Of a DNA stretch of 39,569 nt, positions 38,745-39,569 are shown in pieces. How positions within the stretch are numbered: position 1 is the stretch's first letter; each line of letters opens with the position of its first letter. This DNA comes from Bradyrhizobium sp. AT1 (GTDB taxonomy: Bacteria; Pseudomonadota; Alphaproteobacteria; Rhizobiales; Xanthobacteraceae). The notes beneath the pieces were generated by a model. The model ran no database searches. It saw only the letters and a list, made by a program, of their open reading frames with translations, and was not told the origin of the DNA. The stretch lies in NCBI RefSeq assembly GCF_001590795.1, contig NZ_JXDL01000001.1, positions 1,599,233 to 1,638,801 on the forward strand. Reading direction: 5' to 3'. The position numbers and the translations under genes are program-made.

Positions 38745-39569
38745 TCAGCGCGCGACGACTTCGACCTCGCCGTCGACGCCGTTGACGACGTTGAAGCCGC
38801 GCTCGTAGACCTTGCCCTCGTTCTTGGCGATGGCGCGGTATTCGCCTTCGGAGAGCACCACGCGCGGGAAGGCGCCGATCGATTCCTTGATGACGTCGCC
38901 GCCCGGGGTCAGCACCGACCAGGCGGTGTTGGCGAGCGCCTCGCCGCCCCTGTCGCTGACCAGCTTGAGCGTGATCACGGCGGCGCGGTGGGTGATGGTG
39001 ACATCGGTGAGCTTGCCGACCTGGACGCGGATGTCGGAGCGCACCACCGAATTGGCATCGCCATAGTTGGAGATGATGTAGTAGGTGCCCTCCGGCAACA
39101 GCACGACGTCGCCGGCGGCGACGTTCGGCACCAGCGAGGCGCGCTCGCCGGATTCGAACTGGCTGCCCTTGTAGATCGCGAACGAGATCTGGTTCTGCGG
39201 AATACGGCTGGTGCCGACCCGGCCCTCGATGCGCAGGCCGCCGGCCGGCAGCACGAAGGATTCGCGGTCGGTCTCGGCCTTCAGGCTGACGGTGCGCACC
39301 GCGCTGACGAGGCCGAAGGCGACGTGCACGACGTAATTGCCGGGCGGCAGCACGATGTTGGGCGAGGCGTTGCGGTCCTCGCGGATCAGCTTGAAGGTGC
39401 CGTTCTCGTCGGGACGGTCGGCAAACACGCGCCAGACTAGGCCGCTGGTGATTGCCGGCGTGTCCTTGCCGTATTTGGCGGTCAGCGACAGCACGCCCTG
39501 CCCAGGCACGGCCGCATTGAGCGGCGCGGCCGGCGGCACGGTCGACACCGCGGGCGGCGGCATGCTCGG
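38745..39569 (-). CDS. Large conserved protein cut by the right edge
   Basis: The frame is open to the window edge; the visible 274 residues are the C-terminal part, and the true start is outside. An N-terminal Pro/Ala stretch (PPAVSTVPPAAPLNAAVPGQ) precedes repeated beta-sandwich-like modules. These read ITSGLVWRVFADRPDENGTF with IVLPPGNYVVHVAFG, ISFAIYKGSQFESG with VLLPEGTYYIISNYG, and LANTAWSVLTPGGDVI with VVLSEGEYRAIAKNEG. Each module carries a LP/SPEGxY turn, so three copies of one Ig-like fold (about 80 residues each) are present. This looks like a surface or periplasmic protein. No family name is given. A hairpin terminator follows. Confidence 0.7.
   Translation of the reverse strand, partial: PSMPPPAVSTVPPAAPLNAAVPGQGVLSLTAKYGKDTPAITSGLVWRVFADRPDENGTFKLIREDRNASPNIVLPPGNYVVHVAFGLVSAVRTVSLKAETDRESFVLPAGGLRIEGRVGTSRIPQNQISFAIYKGSQFESGERASLVPNVAAGDVVLLPEGTYYIISNYGDANSVVRSDIRVQVGKLTDVTITHRAAVITLKLVSDRGGEALANTAWSVLTPGGDVIKESIGAFPRVVLSEGEYRAIAKNEGKVYERGFNVVNGVDGEVEVVAR

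Overview
The window looks like a chromosomal segment from an alphaproteobacterium of the Bradyrhizobium lineage. The evidence is the high GC content with strongly GC-biased third codon positions, an Omp25/Omp31-type outer-membrane protein, many small lineage-type conserved proteins, alphaproteobacterial versions of folE, hisI and thrS, perfect TTAA-N7-TTAA (CtrA-type) boxes, and several dispersed palindromic repeats that I recall from Bradyrhizobium genomes. That last point is from memory and was not searched. I see no rRNA, tRNA, CRISPR array, prophage or complete insertion sequence.

Layout. 1-4.4 kb: the start of a gene running off the left edge, several very small genes, a 24-codon remnant of a chemotaxis receptor, an exported small protein, the porin-like Omp, a lipoprotein and a His-rich periplasmic protein. 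4.4-10.6 kb: a TPR protein, a beta-lactamase-fold serine hydrolase, a secreted S10 carboxypeptidase, NAD kinase, a lipoprotein, and a DUF2975 membrane protein paired with a small XRE regulator behind a recognisable operator. 10.7-14.5 kb: a signalling group made of a CheY-like receiver, an Hpt protein, a DUF2336 protein and a lytic transglycosylase without a signal peptide. CtrA-like sites lie upstream of three of these transcription units, one of them a perfect match. 14.6-18.3 kb: folE-hisI, a divergent IscU-like protein lacking key residues, a periplasmic ClpP-fold protein, yidD and a small membrane protein.

18.3-22.0 kb holds an MHS transporter, a MOSC protein and a VanB-type NADH/FMN/2Fe-2S reductase on the minus strand, facing a divergent XRE-cupin regulator. 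The MOSC and reductase genes overlap by four bases. I suggest they form a compact molybdenum-cofactor-dependent reductase with its own electron donor. 22.0-28.5 kb holds an APC permease with a coupled exported protein, a surface alpha/beta hydrolase, a GrlR-like protein, a small exported protein and an MFS transporter. 28.6-35.2 kb holds thrS, a nitroreductase, a Tat-exported serine hydrolase and a PAS-GGDEF-EAL protein.

35.2-36.1 kb has no convincing gene. It carries dispersed repeats and a densely structured element with a long-range 18-bp stem enclosing further helices, plus a perfect-looking 32-bp inverted repeat that supplies the stop codon of the adjacent LysR gene. 36.1-39.6 kb holds the divergent LysR and quinone-oxidoreductase pair, a small conserved protein and a secreted-type protein cut by the right edge.

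Most of the window is ordinary core and lineage-specific chromosome. The points most worth a second look are the MOSC/reductase/transporter module, the CtrA-linked signalling group, the structured element near 35.5 kb and the DUF2975/XRE operator.
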